From NCBI GenBank assembly GCA_002348045.1, contig DDYO01000022.1, forward strand, positions 14,598 through 48,817: a DNA stretch of 34,220 nucleotides, given 5' to 3'. A model generated the notes under the pieces. It did not search any database. It was not told the DNA's origin and saw nothing but the letters and a program-made list of their open reading frames with translations. The stretch comes from Anaerolineales bacterium UBA2232. Lineage in GTDB: Bacteria > Chloroflexota > Anaerolineae > UBA2200. The translations under genes and the position numbers were made by a program. Shown piece by piece: positions 23,717 through 31,688 of the stretch (its first letter is position 1; the number at the start of each line of letters is the position of its first letter).

Positions 23717-24287
23717 ACTACTTCGCGATAAGACGCAGCACCTGCGCGGGATCATCGGCCGCCTGCTGGGTCAGTTGGGCCTTTCGCCCAACGCGTTGAC
23801 GATCATCGGCTATCTGTTGCACCTTCCGGCCATGGCGGCGTTGGCATTGGGCAATCTACCCCTGGGAGGCGCTCTGTTCCTGTTGGCCAGCACGTTCGAC
23901 AGCCTGGACGGATCGGTTGCCCGGGAAACGGGCCGGGTGACCACCTTTGGCGCGTTCTTTGACTCGGTCATGGATCGGTTCTCGGAGGCCACCGTGCTGC
24001 TTGGCCTGTTCCTTTGGTTCCTGAACCGTGGAAGCAAGTTGGAGCTCGTGCTCATCTATGTTGCGGTGGTCGGTTCACTGATGGTGAGTTATGCCCGTGC
24101 TCGTGCTGAAGGAGTCGGAGTCCAGTGCAAGGAAGGAGCATTTACCCGGTTCGAACGTGTGCTTCTGATGGGAGTCGGGATGCTGGTGAGGCAGCCGACC
24201 GTGACCCTGTGGATTCTGGCCATCCTGACCGTGTTCACAGCATTGCAACGGGTATGGTACGTCTGGCAGCTCACCAAGAGCGGTTAG
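23706..24287 (+). CDS. CDP-alcohol phosphatidyltransferase (PgsA/PIP-synthase-like)
   Basis: The 193-residue membrane protein carries the complete CDP-alcohol transferase signature D65-x2-D68-G-x2-A72-R73-x8-G82-x3-D86-x3-D90 (visible as DSLDGSVAR then GAFFDSVMD). About five or six membrane helices follow, including GALFLLAS and LELVLIYVAVVGSLMV. These enzymes swap CMP from a CDP-lipid for an alcohol such as glycerol-3-phosphate or inositol-phosphate. Placed after PatA-like and PimA-like genes, the likely product is a phosphatidylinositol-phosphate-type lipid, as in actinobacterial pgsA1; glycerol-phosphate remains an alternative. The start overlaps the upstream gene by 11 bp, so translation is coupled. 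It is the last gene of the operon. Confidence 0.92.
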   Translation: MLSELLRDKTQHLRGIIGRLLGQLGLSPNALTIIGYLLHLPAMAALALGNLPLGGALFLLASTFDSLDGSVARETGRVTTFGAFFDSVMDRFSEATVLLGLFLWFLNRGSKLELVLIYVAVVGSLMVSYARARAEGVGVQCKEGAFTRFERVLLMGVGMLVRQPTVTLWILAILTVFTALQRVWYVWQLTKSG

Positions 24288-24731
24288 CCCCTGGGCCCTA
24301 TCTTGCAGGGCAATGCACGGACCCAGTGGCGTAGCTGACCGGTTCTTGAGTCAGCGGCGACAGCAGCGACTGCCGTCTAAGACGATACCTGCATAATGCT
24401 CGAGGACGAGCGTTCGACCTTGGTGGTCGGATGCGGAGACAACCCCATGGTTGTGCTGCAGCAAGCCGGCTGTAATCCAGTGACACTGGGTCATGTGCGG
24501 TTGGCTCAGGTCATACAGCAAATGTTCGGGAGCAGTTGGTGAGCTTTGGGGCGCTCAACGTACTGCAGATGCTGGCCCAAGTGAGCGCGGCTCAAGTGGC
24601 GGAACGGCTAATGGCGCTTGCGGGGCGCAAACGGCATCCCTCGGGACTGGCAAAGTTGCCGCGTGGCGGTGGTTCCCCCTAGTGCGAGTGCCGACTGGTG
24701 CGTTCGCTAACGTTGTTCAGTGGTGGAGGAA
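24288..24731 (+). other. 444-bp gap with two short coding-like stretches in shifted frames
   Basis: No recognisable family gene lies here. 24396-24542 reads as a 48-codon frame (starting MLEDERSTLVVGCGDNP) with normal codon choice. 24539-24682 reads as a 47-codon frame starting at GTG and containing FGALNVLQMLAQVSAAQVAE, a good amphipathic helix. The two overlap by GTGA, so they are either two tiny coupled genes or one decayed gene with a frameshift. Neither has a clear Shine-Dalgarno site. I saw no tRNA, terminator or promoter I would defend in this gap. Confidence 0.4.
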
Positions 24732-26117
24732 ATGGTGGAGATTTCTCAAGAGACCTTGTCATTCCTGACGGACCTGCTGGGTGCGGATCGGGTATCGACG
24801 CGCTCTGCGGACCTTCAGCAGCATTCCGAGGACGAATCGCAACACGCAGGCCATCTCCCGGACGTTATCGTCTGGCCCAAGACAACCCAGGAAGTTAGCG
24901 CCATCCTCGCGCATGCCAACGAGCAACGGATTCCGGTTACCCCTTGGGGAGGCGGCTCGAGCCTGGCTGGCAACCCCATTCCGATGCATGGCGGCATCGT
25001 GCTGGATACCTTTCAGATGAATCAGATATTAGAGATCCGAGAGGCGGATCTGCAGGTGGTGGTGCAACCGGGTGTCATTTATGATGAGCTGAACAAAAAG
25101 CTCGCCCGTTATGGTCTGTTCATCGCCGTATCTCCTGGATCCAGCGCCGTCGCTACTATCGGGGGCATGGTAGCCAACAACTCTAGCGGCATGCATGCGG
25201 GACGCTACGGCGCCACCAAAGAGAATGTGCTTCAACTGGAGGTAGTGCTGCCGACCGGCGAGATCATGCGCATGGGACGAGCCGTTCCCAAGTGCTCCAG
25301 CGGCTATGACCTGGTGCGGCTGTTCGTGGGCTCTGAGGGAACGTTGGGCGTTGCCACCGAGATCACTATGCGCCTGCGCATTCGCCCGGAGCAGATGGCG
25401 GCGGTGGCTGTTTTTCCCAGCATAGAGGCGGCAGCGGATGCCATTTTTGCCATCAATCGTTTTGGACCAACGCCTGCCGCTCTGGAGTGGATGGATCCGG
25501 TCATCATGCAGGTGGTGAACAAATGGGTAAATGGCTCCTATGCGGAGATGCCCACGTTGGTGATGGACTTTCATGGGCTGCCCGATGGTATTGCCGAAGA
25601 AGTGCGCCTGATCGAGGAGACGTGTCGTGATGCCGGGTGTATCTCATTCGAGAGCGGGCTGCTGGCGGAGGAACGAGACCGCCTTTGGCATGCCCGGCGT
25701 GAGGTGCACCATGCGGTGGTTGCTGCACGGGGAGGGGCCAAGGGCGAAGTCGGTGATGTGGTGGTACCCAATTCCCGATACGTTGAGGCAGTTCAACGGG
25801 CCTACGCATTGGCAAGTGAGATGGGTGTGCGGGTGGCGACCTTTGGCCACGTGGGCGACGGCAACATCCATCTAACCTTGCTGTTCGACAAAGAGAATAT
25901 CGACGAGCAGCGCATACTGGAAAAGTTCACCCATGACTACATCCTGTGGGTGATTGGCATTGGGGGAACCTGCACCGGAGAGCATGGCATCGGTGTCGAG
26001 AAGCGGCAGTATGTCAGAGTAGAGCACGGCGCCAGCTTGGACCTCATGATGCGGCTGAAGAAGTGGATCGACCCCCATGGTATCATGAACCCAGGGAAGA
26101 TATTCCCGGAAGAATAG
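24732..26117 (+). CDS. FAD-linked oxidase, GlcD/D-lactate dehydrogenase type
   Basis: The roughly 461-residue protein is a VAO-family flavoenzyme. The FAD-binding domain (about residues 35-215) has PDVIVWPKTTQEVSAIL, TPWGGGSSLAGN, SPGSSAVATIGGMVANNSSG and GSEGTLGVATEITMRLR. The C-terminal oxidase domain carries FGHVGDGNIHL (His cluster) and GTCTGEHGIGVEKRQY, both hallmarks of GlcD/Dld proteins. Substrates of the group are D-2-hydroxyacids such as D-lactate or glycolate. The start is uncertain by one codon: GGAGG (24725-24729) is 2 nt from ATG 24732 and 5 nt from GTG 24735. The LarA-type racemase follows after 79 bp, suggesting one lactate-like pathway. No iron-sulfur subunit (GlcF) is seen next to it. 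Confidence 0.93.
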   Translation: MVEISQETLSFLTDLLGADRVSTRSADLQQHSEDESQHAGHLPDVIVWPKTTQEVSAILAHANEQRIPVTPWGGGSSLAGNPIPMHGGIVLDTFQMNQILEIREADLQVVVQPGVIYDELNKKLARYGLFIAVSPGSSAVATIGGMVANNSSGMHAGRYGATKENVLQLEVVLPTGEIMRMGRAVPKCSSGYDLVRLFVGSEGTLGVATEITMRLRIRPEQMAAVAVFPSIEAAADAIFAINRFGPTPAALEWMDPVIMQVVNKWVNGSYAEMPTLVMDFHGLPDGIAEEVRLIEETCRDAGCISFESGLLAEERDRLWHARREVHHAVVAARGGAKGEVGDVVVPNSRYVEAVQRAYALASEMGVRVATFGHVGDGNIHLTLLFDKENIDEQRILEKFTHDYILWVIGIGGTCTGEHGIGVEKRQYVRVEHGASLDLMMRLKKWIDPHGIMNPGKIFPEE

Positions 26118-26196
26118 GGCTACCGGTGGTCCCGAAACGAAGGTTGGTCTGCTTCAATACATTGGATCGTGCATAGTCGACAGGAGGTGTTGCCAG

Positions 26197-27483
26197 ATGA
26201 CAAAAAGCGCTGACCGCGATGTCATTCGGATTGCTTACGGTACGGGAACCATTCCTCTGCGCGCAGATCCGCGACTGGCGGAGTGGACGGTGATTCGCCC
26301 GCGACACGAGCCTCCGTTGCCGGATCCGGAGGCGGCTTTCCAATCTGCCTGTCGCGCGCCTTTGGGTTGCCCTCCTTTGAGGCAAGTCGTTAATCCCAAC
26401 GATCGTGTCTTGATCATCACCTCAGATGGGCCCCGAGCCGTGCCGAACCAGCTTTTGATCCCGTGGATTCTTGCGGAGCTGCCTGTCCCCGTCGATCAGG
26501 TAACGGTGATGCTTGGCACGGGAAGCCACCGGGCCAACACGCCGGCTGAGATTGAGCAGATGTTCGGGAAAGATTTGGCTCGCCAAGTGCGCATCGTCAA
26601 TCATGATGGGTTCGACCCCACACAGAACGCGATGATCGGCCGGCTGTCCAACGGCAAGGATGCACGGGTGGACCGCGCCTATCTTGAGGCAGACAAACGC
26701 ATCGTGGTGGGTTTCATTGAACCGCATGTCTTTGCCGGTTACTCTGGTGGGGCAAAGGGCATCGTGCCAGCCGTTGCGGCCATCGAGACCATCCTGCACA
26801 TCCATCGGGCGGAGGTTATTGGTCACCCGATGAGTACGTGGGGTGAGCTCGATCGAAACGTAATCCGTCAGGAGATCGAGGCGATTGTCGCTCAGCGGCC
26901 TCCGGAGTTCATGGTCAACGTGACCCTGAATGTGGCGAAAGAGATCACCGGTGTGTATGTTGGTCACTATGTGGAGGCCCACCGCGTTGGCTGCGACCGT
27001 GTGCGGGAGACGGCCATGATCCCGGTGCCCAGGGCATTTCCCGTCGCCGTGACGTCCAACAGTGGGTTTCCGTTGGATCAGAACGTCTATCAGGCTGTCA
27101 AAGGCATTTCGGCGGCGATGAGGATCGTGGAGCCGGGAGGCACGGTGATCTGTGCTAGTGAATGCGCCGACGGGATCCCCGAGCACGGGAATTTTGCCTC
27201 CTTGATGCGCTTGGGCAAGACGGCTCAAGATGTCCTCAGTCATGTCTATTCCTTGCCTGAGCCGTTGCATGACCAGTGGGAAGCCCAAGTCTATGCAGAC
27301 CTCCTGATGCACGGTGACATCGGCTTTTACTCAGGTCTGGACCCCGAGTTGATTGCTGCCCTCAAGTTGAGGCCGGTGGCGGACTTTCAGGCTGCCGTGG
27401 AGGAAGCCATCCGCAAGGTGGGGAAGGGTTGTCGGGTAGCGGTGCTTCCCGATGGACCGCAGAATATACCCTATCTAGCTTAG
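26197..27483 (+). CDS. larA: LarA-type nickel-pincer-dependent racemase
   Basis: The 428-residue protein belongs to the lactate racemase (LarA) family, which uses a nickel-pincer nucleotide to interconvert D- and L-2-hydroxyacids. Key residues align with a constant +3 offset to those I recall for Lactobacillus LarA. His111 is in GTGSHRANTP, His177 in EPHVFAGYSGG, Lys187 (cofactor-attaching) in GGAKGIVP, and His203 in LHIHRAE. All four are kept, so it looks active. Other LarA-family members act on substrates besides lactate, so exact specificity is inferred. AGGAGG lies 9 nt before ATG 26197. No larB, larC or larE cofactor genes are in the window. It is followed by a terminator-like hairpin read from the other strand. 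Confidence 0.88.
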   Translation: MTKSADRDVIRIAYGTGTIPLRADPRLAEWTVIRPRHEPPLPDPEAAFQSACRAPLGCPPLRQVVNPNDRVLIITSDGPRAVPNQLLIPWILAELPVPVDQVTVMLGTGSHRANTPAEIEQMFGKDLARQVRIVNHDGFDPTQNAMIGRLSNGKDARVDRAYLEADKRIVVGFIEPHVFAGYSGGAKGIVPAVAAIETILHIHRAEVIGHPMSTWGELDRNVIRQEIEAIVAQRPPEFMVNVTLNVAKEITGVYVGHYVEAHRVGCDRVRETAMIPVPRAFPVAVTSNSGFPLDQNVYQAVKGISAAMRIVEPGGTVICASECADGIPEHGNFASLMRLGKTAQDVLSHVYSLPEPLHDQWEAQVYADLLMHGDIGFYSGLDPELIAALKLRPVADFQAAVEEAIRKVGKGCRVAVLPDGPQNIPYLA

Positions 27484-27525
27484 ACAATCCTTGATCTGAC
27501 CGCACCCTACGTGCCTGTGCAGAAA

Positions 27526-27559
27526 ACCGCCCGGGGAACGAACTGCTTCCGCGGGCGGT
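27526..27559 (-). terminator. Intrinsic terminator at the end of the PIG-L gene group
   Basis: Outer stem ACCGCCC (27526-27532)/GGGCGGT (27553-27559), with an inner GGAA/TTCC pairing. On the minus strand it is followed by TTTTCTGC. It sits 17 bp past the PIG-L stop. Confidence 0.7.
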
Positions 27560-27576
27560 GTCCTATTGCACGGCGT

Positions 27577-28317
27577 CTATTGGTGCGGCACGGGGTGGGG
27601 GCATTGGAGCAGGTGGTCGAACCAATCGCTCCCGGGACGCTGGCCTCCACGGCAGAACGTCTCCCAGCCAAAGACCGCCTGCTGGAGTTCCAGGGGTGCG
27701 CGCAAGATGCTAGAGTTCATCTGCGAGCGGTGGCAGTGCAGGGCTGCCATACGCTTTCCCCACACCGGCATGATGTCCACGCGCACATCCACAGCGTTGT
27801 CGGGGACCCCGGGCGGGTTCTTGCGCTGCAGAAGTGCGGCAACGGACTTGGTGCGTACCATGTAGTAGAGAGCGACCGGCGCCTCATTACCCCAGGCGTG
27901 GCTGCGCTCAAAGGCAGCGGTGGCCCACCGGCACGCGGCGATGTGATCGGGGTGACCGGATCCACCGTCGGGGGGCCAGGTGAGGAGGATCTGCGCTCTC
28001 GTGGCAAGCATCACATCAAGGACTTCACGAATTCCTTCCTCGTCAGAGACCTCCGCCAGCTTGCCATCCCAGTAATCCAGGATGATTGGGGGCTCCGCGC
28101 CGATAGTTCGGCACGCACAGCGCAGCTCCGCCTCGCGAACTGCGCCCAGCTCGTCGGGCCGACACACCGGAGGATCCCCACACTCACCGGCCTGCCCTGA
28201 TGTGGCCGACAGGACATGAATCTGGACGCATTGCTCAGCCAGCCGCACGAGGGTGCCACCACACCAGAAAGACTCGTCATCGGGATGAGCGCCAACAACC
28301 AACAGCCGTTTCTTCAC
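27577..28317 (-). CDS. PIG-L family deacetylase
   Basis: The 246-residue protein has the LmbE/PIG-L zinc motif AHPDDE (residues 10-15) at the end of the first strand, and the second metal element GHPDH mid-protein (after PPDGGS), giving the standard His-Asp-Asp/His zinc site. The family removes acetyl groups from N-acetylglucosaminyl compounds, including GlcNAc-PI, mycothiol/bacillithiol precursors and antibiotics. The substrate here is unknown. The phosphatidylinositol-type lipid operon in the same window makes a glycolipid substrate conceivable but not demonstrated. The start is GTG 28317, with AAAGG about 7 nt upstream. It is the last gene of a minus-strand group, 48 nt after the kinase gene, and is followed by a terminator. 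Confidence 0.9.
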   Translation of the reverse strand: MKKRLLVVGAHPDDESFWCGGTLVRLAEQCVQIHVLSATSGQAGECGDPPVCRPDELGAVREAELRCACRTIGAEPPIILDYWDGKLAEVSDEEGIREVLDVMLATRAQILLTWPPDGGSGHPDHIAACRWATAAFERSHAWGNEAPVALYYMVRTKSVAALLQRKNPPGVPDNAVDVRVDIMPVWGKRMAALHCHRSQMNSSILRAPLELQQAVFGWETFCRGGQRPGSDWFDHLLQCPHPVPHQ

Positions 28318-28365
28318 GGGAGGCCTTTCTGCTCGGTATCCTGAGGTTTGCGATTCTGCGAGTGG

Positions 28366-28941
28366 TCAGGGCTTGGCGGGCGCGCCGACATGCTGTTCGA
28401 TCCAAGCGAAGGTTCCCTCGTCGGATGAATCCCAGTATGTGGTATCGACGCGGAGGAATGGGGCGCCCGTCAGCAGGGGCTCGGGGTGGCCCCTGGCCAC
28501 CAGAACGTTCAGCTCCTCCAAATACAGGTCGTCACGGTTACCGGGATGGCGCCGCCCCGCCTGGGCGCGCTGGCGAAAACGCGCCAGCAGCGTCTGCGGC
28601 TCGGTGATACACTGCACTTCAATGGCCTTACAGGAGTAGCGGTCGACAAGGCCCTGAGCGCGCGGCGCTACGCCAGCGGCAAAGTTCGCCTCGGCGATGC
28701 AGGAGTGCCCTGCCCACAGCAGCGACTCGACAAAGGTAAATAGGAGCTCAAAAGAAGCAGCACTGAGGCGACGTGACCAGTCTCGGTCTTTCCAGCCGAG
28801 GGTGTCGAACAGCCGATCCTTGATGATGTCTTTGTAGATCAGGGGAAGGCACCAGCGGGAGGCAATTCGCTTCGCCAGTGAGGTCTTTCCGGTACAGGGC
28901 AGTCCCGAGACCAGGATGAGGAAGGGTTGGCGCTTGTTCAT
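28366..28941 (-). CDS. P-loop kinase-like protein (AAA_33 type)
   Basis: The 191-residue protein begins with a Walker A motif GLPCTGKTS (residues 13-21) right after the first strand ILVSG. DxxxDRLF-like residues follow (YKDIIKDRLFD), then a helical lid with RFRQRAQAGRRHPG. This matches the AAA_33 group of small predicted kinases, related to shikimate/gluconate kinases and zeta-toxin kinases. Most phosphorylate small molecules, but the substrate is not known. There is no partner antitoxin nearby, so a toxin role is unlikely. AGGG lies 7 nt before ATG 28941. It lies 57 nt after the GNAT gene and 48 nt before the PIG-L gene in the same direction. Confidence 0.85.
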   Translation of the reverse strand: MNKRQPFLILVSGLPCTGKTSLAKRIASRWCLPLIYKDIIKDRLFDTLGWKDRDWSRRLSAASFELLFTFVESLLWAGHSCIAEANFAAGVAPRAQGLVDRYSCKAIEVQCITEPQTLLARFRQRAQAGRRHPGNRDDLYLEELNVLVARGHPEPLLTGAPFLRVDTTYWDSSDEGTFAWIEQHVGAPAKP

Positions 28942-28998
28942 GTCATCCCTCGACGATGGGCTCGGTCCGAGCAGACCGGTTGGCAGGCCAGGGTTGCC

Positions 28999-29577
28999 TC
29001 AGGATAGCCAGCGTCGAACGATCGGCCGGGTGGGCGACCGACGAGCAACCTCGACAAAACCTGTCTGCAAGAAGGCAGAGAGTACTCCGGTGTAGATAAA
29101 GGAGGGCGAGGTTTTGGCCCTGGTATCGGTGGGATAGGCTTCCACCACAGACCCGCCGCTCTGCCTGACGTGACCCACCGCGCCTTCAATCAATGGCTGC
29201 AGCAAGCCTCGGCCGCGGTAGGAGCGGGCGATAAAGAAGCAAACGATGGACCATACTGGCTGATCGTCCACGGGCGCCAGAATTCGCGAGCGCTGAAGGA
29301 CGGGGTATTGCTCTCGTGGCGCAACGGCGCACCAGCCAACCGCCTCGCTGGCATCGTATGCCAGGATACCAGGAGCCTGTCCCAGGTCCACCAATGCCTT
29401 GAGCGCCTGGCGGTTCCCATCGCCCTTGTTGCGGTCGAACTCGGACCTGGGCAGCTTCCACCACATGCACCAGCAGCCGCCGCACCCCCGAGGGCCGAAC
29501 AAACCTTCGAGGTCGGGCCAGCGATCTGGCGTCGCGGAGTGAATGTGCAGCACTGGAGAGCTGGCTAGCGTCATCAT
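28999..29577 (-). CDS. GNAT family acetyltransferase
   Basis: The 192-residue protein has a GNAT core. IVCFFIARSYRGRGLLQPLI is the acetyl-CoA-binding strand and motif A (RGRGL loop), followed by SVVEAYPTDT and a C-terminal FIYTGVLSAFLQTGFVEVAR, the typical GF-containing last strand. The N-terminal part carries an unusual Cys/Trp-rich segment CGGCWCMWW (about residues 32-40), which I recall from a subgroup of GNATs in high-GC bacteria. The acceptor is unknown. ATG 29577 (or the adjacent ATG 29574) begins 10 nt after the L,D-transpeptidase stop. A much longer in-frame upstream reading lies inside that gene and was rejected. Confidence 0.87.
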   Translation of the reverse strand: MMTLASSPVLHIHSATPDRWPDLEGLFGPRGCGGCWCMWWKLPRSEFDRNKGDGNRQALKALVDLGQAPGILAYDASEAVGWCAVAPREQYPVLQRSRILAPVDDQPVWSIVCFFIARSYRGRGLLQPLIEGAVGHVRQSGGSVVEAYPTDTRAKTSPSFIYTGVLSAFLQTGFVEVARRSPTRPIVRRWLS

Positions 29578-29587
29578 CAGCTGGCGC

Positions 29588-30616
29588 CTAGTAGCGGATG
29601 CTGACCGGCGTTCCCATGGAAACCCAGTCGTACAGCAGCTTGGCGTTGTAGCTGCCCAGGACAATGCAGCCATAGGAAACGGGACGGCCCAGGTAGCCCG
29701 CCCACAGGGTCTGCCCGTTGGCGAGGATTGGCAGCGCATGGATGCCGTTTTCGGTGGAGCCGGCCCAATAGATGCCCAGCCAGTGGGGCATCCAGATGCC
29801 CCACGTCGCGCCGTAGGCGTTGGGAATCTTGCTCTGAATCGCAAAATCGCCGGTCCGGGTGTAGTAGGGCGCCGCTCCGCTGGAGCAGACGAAGGAGTAC
29901 ACCAGTTGGTTGCCCTGATAGGCGTAGAGGTGCTGTTGGGTCAGGTTGATCAGGATGCGTTTGGCGCCGCTGTACGTCGGCGATGTGGTCGATGAGCCAT
30001 TGGCTGGCAAGCGCAACACCTGACCCACGTAGATCGCCGACGGATTGGCGATCCCGTTCAACCGAGCCAGCTCAAAAGCGGTTGTCCCAAATCGTTTGGC
30101 GATGGCGCTGAGGGTATCACCGGCGTGTACCGAATATGTCGTGGCAGCGCTTGAGGAAGGGCTCGGCGCACTGCCCGAACCGGGAATCACCAGCCGCTGT
30201 CCTGTATAGATCCACTGAGAGCCGGAAAGACCGTTGGCCTGGAGGAGCGCCCACAGCGTGACCCCCTGGCGCATGGCGATGCCGCTAAGGGTATCACCCC
30301 ACTGCACCGTATAGAAGGTGACGCCGGAACCGCTGCTGGGTGTGGAGGAAGTCGGATTGCCCGAGGCTCCAGGAATGACCAGCGACTGTCCCACATAGAT
30401 ATAGTTGGAACTGCTCAGCCCATTCGCTGCCAGGATAGCGTTGACGGTAGTACCATAACGGAGGGCGATGCGAAACAGGTTTTCGCCGGCCTCGACGATG
30501 TGCACCGCAGACCCACCGGTCTGTGCACGGCCCGCTACAGGCGGCTGAGCCAGCAACGAGCCGACTAGCAACGCCAACGCGATGCTCCATCTCAGGAACC
30601 ACCGACCTTTGCTCAT
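29588..30616 (-). CDS. Triple-LysM L,D-transpeptidase (YkuD domain)
   Basis: The 342-residue exported protein has a signal peptide (about residues 1-32: basic start, hydrophobic core, ending near AGRAQT). Three LysM peptidoglycan-binding repeats follow at about 37-82, 101-147 and 161-205, separated by Ser/Thr/Pro-rich linkers, then a YkuD catalytic domain (about 218-342). Catalytic elements are His293 (GIHALP) and SYGC with Cys317. The usual SHGC histidine is Tyr315, a substitution found in some YkuD groups. The enzyme should form 3-3 peptide cross-links or attach proteins to the wall. ATG 30616 has GAGG about 6 nt upstream, and a good promoter lies at 30671-30699. It leads the minus-strand gene group. 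Confidence 0.93.
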   Translation of the reverse strand: MSKGRWFLRWSIALALLVGSLLAQPPVAGRAQTGGSAVHIVEAGENLFRIALRYGTTVNAILAANGLSSSNYIYVGQSLVIPGASGNPTSSTPSSGSGVTFYTVQWGDTLSGIAMRQGVTLWALLQANGLSGSQWIYTGQRLVIPGSGSAPSPSSSAATTYSVHAGDTLSAIAKRFGTTAFELARLNGIANPSAIYVGQVLRLPANGSSTTSPTYSGAKRILINLTQQHLYAYQGNQLVYSFVCSSGAAPYYTRTGDFAIQSKIPNAYGATWGIWMPHWLGIYWAGSTENGIHALPILANGQTLWAGYLGRPVSYGCIVLGSYNAKLLYDWVSMGTPVSIRY

Positions 30617-30670
30617 CTTATTCCTCGCCTCGTGAGGGTGCCTATGGCAGTGTCCAGTTAGTTTCAGCCA

Positions 30671-30699
30671 AGTCTAACCCCCAATGGGATCATTGTCAA
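30671..30699 (-). promoter_or_regulatory. Promoter for the L,D-transpeptidase gene group
   Basis: On the minus strand: perfect TTGACA (30699-30694), a 17-bp spacer and TAGACT (30676-30671). The leader is about 50 nt. A plus-strand promoter lies about 85 bp away (30782-30809), so this is a divergent promoter region. Confidence 0.7.
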
Positions 30700-30781
30700 G
30701 CAGGCCCGCAGTGCTGCCAGTGCTGAGGCTTGGGCGTGCCGGGCGCGTTGGGCTGAGAGCCTCTGGCGCTGAGGACTGACT

Positions 30782-30809
30782 TTGCCCGCTCGAGCGCCGT
30801 CAGTATAAT
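30782..30809 (+). promoter_or_regulatory. Promoter for the TatD operon
   Basis: TTGCCC (30782-30787), a 16-bp spacer and perfect TATAAT (30804-30809). The leader is about 36 nt, ending in GAGGGGG before ATG 30852. Confidence 0.7.
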
Positions 30810-30851
30810 GGTTGCTTGGTGGACCGTCTCCATTCAGTCACGAGGGGGATT

Positions 30852-31688
30852 ATGATGCTGATCGATGTTCATGCTCACATCGACTACTACCGCGATGAGG
30901 ACATGCCGGCTGTTCTCAGCGAGATCCGTGACACGCCGATCTTTACCGTCAGCGCTGCCGTGGATCCCGCTGCCTACACTCGCAACCAGATGCTGGCGAA
31001 AGACTGTCCCTATATCCTGCCCACGTTTGGCGTGCATCCGTTGCAGGCGCCCAAGTATGCCAATCGTTTGGATGAGTTGTGTTCTGGCATCGACCACACA
31101 GCCATGATCTCGGAGGTGGGTCTGGACCACTTTCGAGCCAAAGATCCCAACGAGTATCCAGCTCAGAGGGCAGTATTGGGGTTCTTCCTGGCGGCAGCCC
31201 GAGAGCAGGACAAGATCGTAACCCTCCACACCAAGGCGGCTGAGGCGGAGGCCTTGGAGCTGCTGGACGAGCATCGAATCAGAAGAGCCATCATTCACTG
31301 GTATCAGGGCCCCCTGGATATCCTTGAGGAGCTTGTGGCTCGGGGCTACTATTTCTCCATCGGGTTTGAGGTATTGACCATCCCTCACGTGCAGGAGATC
31401 GCTTCGGCGGTTCCCATCAAGCAGCTGCTCACCGAGACCGACAATCCGGCGGCAAGGTCGAGGATGAGCAGTCAGCCGATGCCATTGTTGGTGCGCCAGG
31501 TGGTGGAAGGCCTGGCTGCTCTTCGCGAGACCACCTCGGCAGAGATCGAAAGCACCGTAGAGGCAAACTGGCTGCGGCTGATTGATGGCGACGATCGATT
31601 TGCCGAGGTCAGGAACTTGATGGTCTCTGCCAAGTCGGAGCTGCCGCCCGCGGCCGGCGTCGCTGGGCTCGCGCGCGGCGATGAGTAG
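30852..31688 (+). CDS. TatD family metal-dependent hydrolase
   Basis: The 278-residue TIM-barrel protein has all the expected metal-site elements of TatD. DVHAHIDY (His-x-His), SEVGLDHF (Glu), VTLHTKA (His), IIHWYQG (His) and TETDNP (Asp) are in the right order. TatD proteins are 3'-5' exonucleases or other phosphoesterases; the natural substrate here is unknown. GAGGGGG precedes a double ATG (30852/30855); either may be used. Its 3' end overlaps the next gene's start by 8 bp, so it leads an operon of at least four genes. The preceding promoter fits this start. Confidence 0.9.
   Translation: MMLIDVHAHIDYYRDEDMPAVLSEIRDTPIFTVSAAVDPAAYTRNQMLAKDCPYILPTFGVHPLQAPKYANRLDELCSGIDHTAMISEVGLDHFRAKDPNEYPAQRAVLGFFLAAAREQDKIVTLHTKAAEAEALELLDEHRIRRAIIHWYQGPLDILEELVARGYYFSIGFEVLTIPHVQEIASAVPIKQLLTETDNPAARSRMSSQPMPLLVRQVVEGLAALRETTSAEIESTVEANWLRLIDGDDRFAEVRNLMVSAKSELPPAAGVAGLARGDE

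Noticed and set aside
24493..24768. 91-codon plus-strand frame across the gap and into the FAD oxidase
   Set aside because: Cys/Trp/Arg-rich residues and overlap with the well-supported oxidase start suggest a chance frame; the frames at 24396 and 24539 look more coding-like.
28366..28941. Zeta-type toxin of a toxin-antitoxin pair
   Set aside because: The P-loop kinase is zeta-like in fold only; no small antitoxin gene is adjacent, and neighbours are metabolic or envelope genes.
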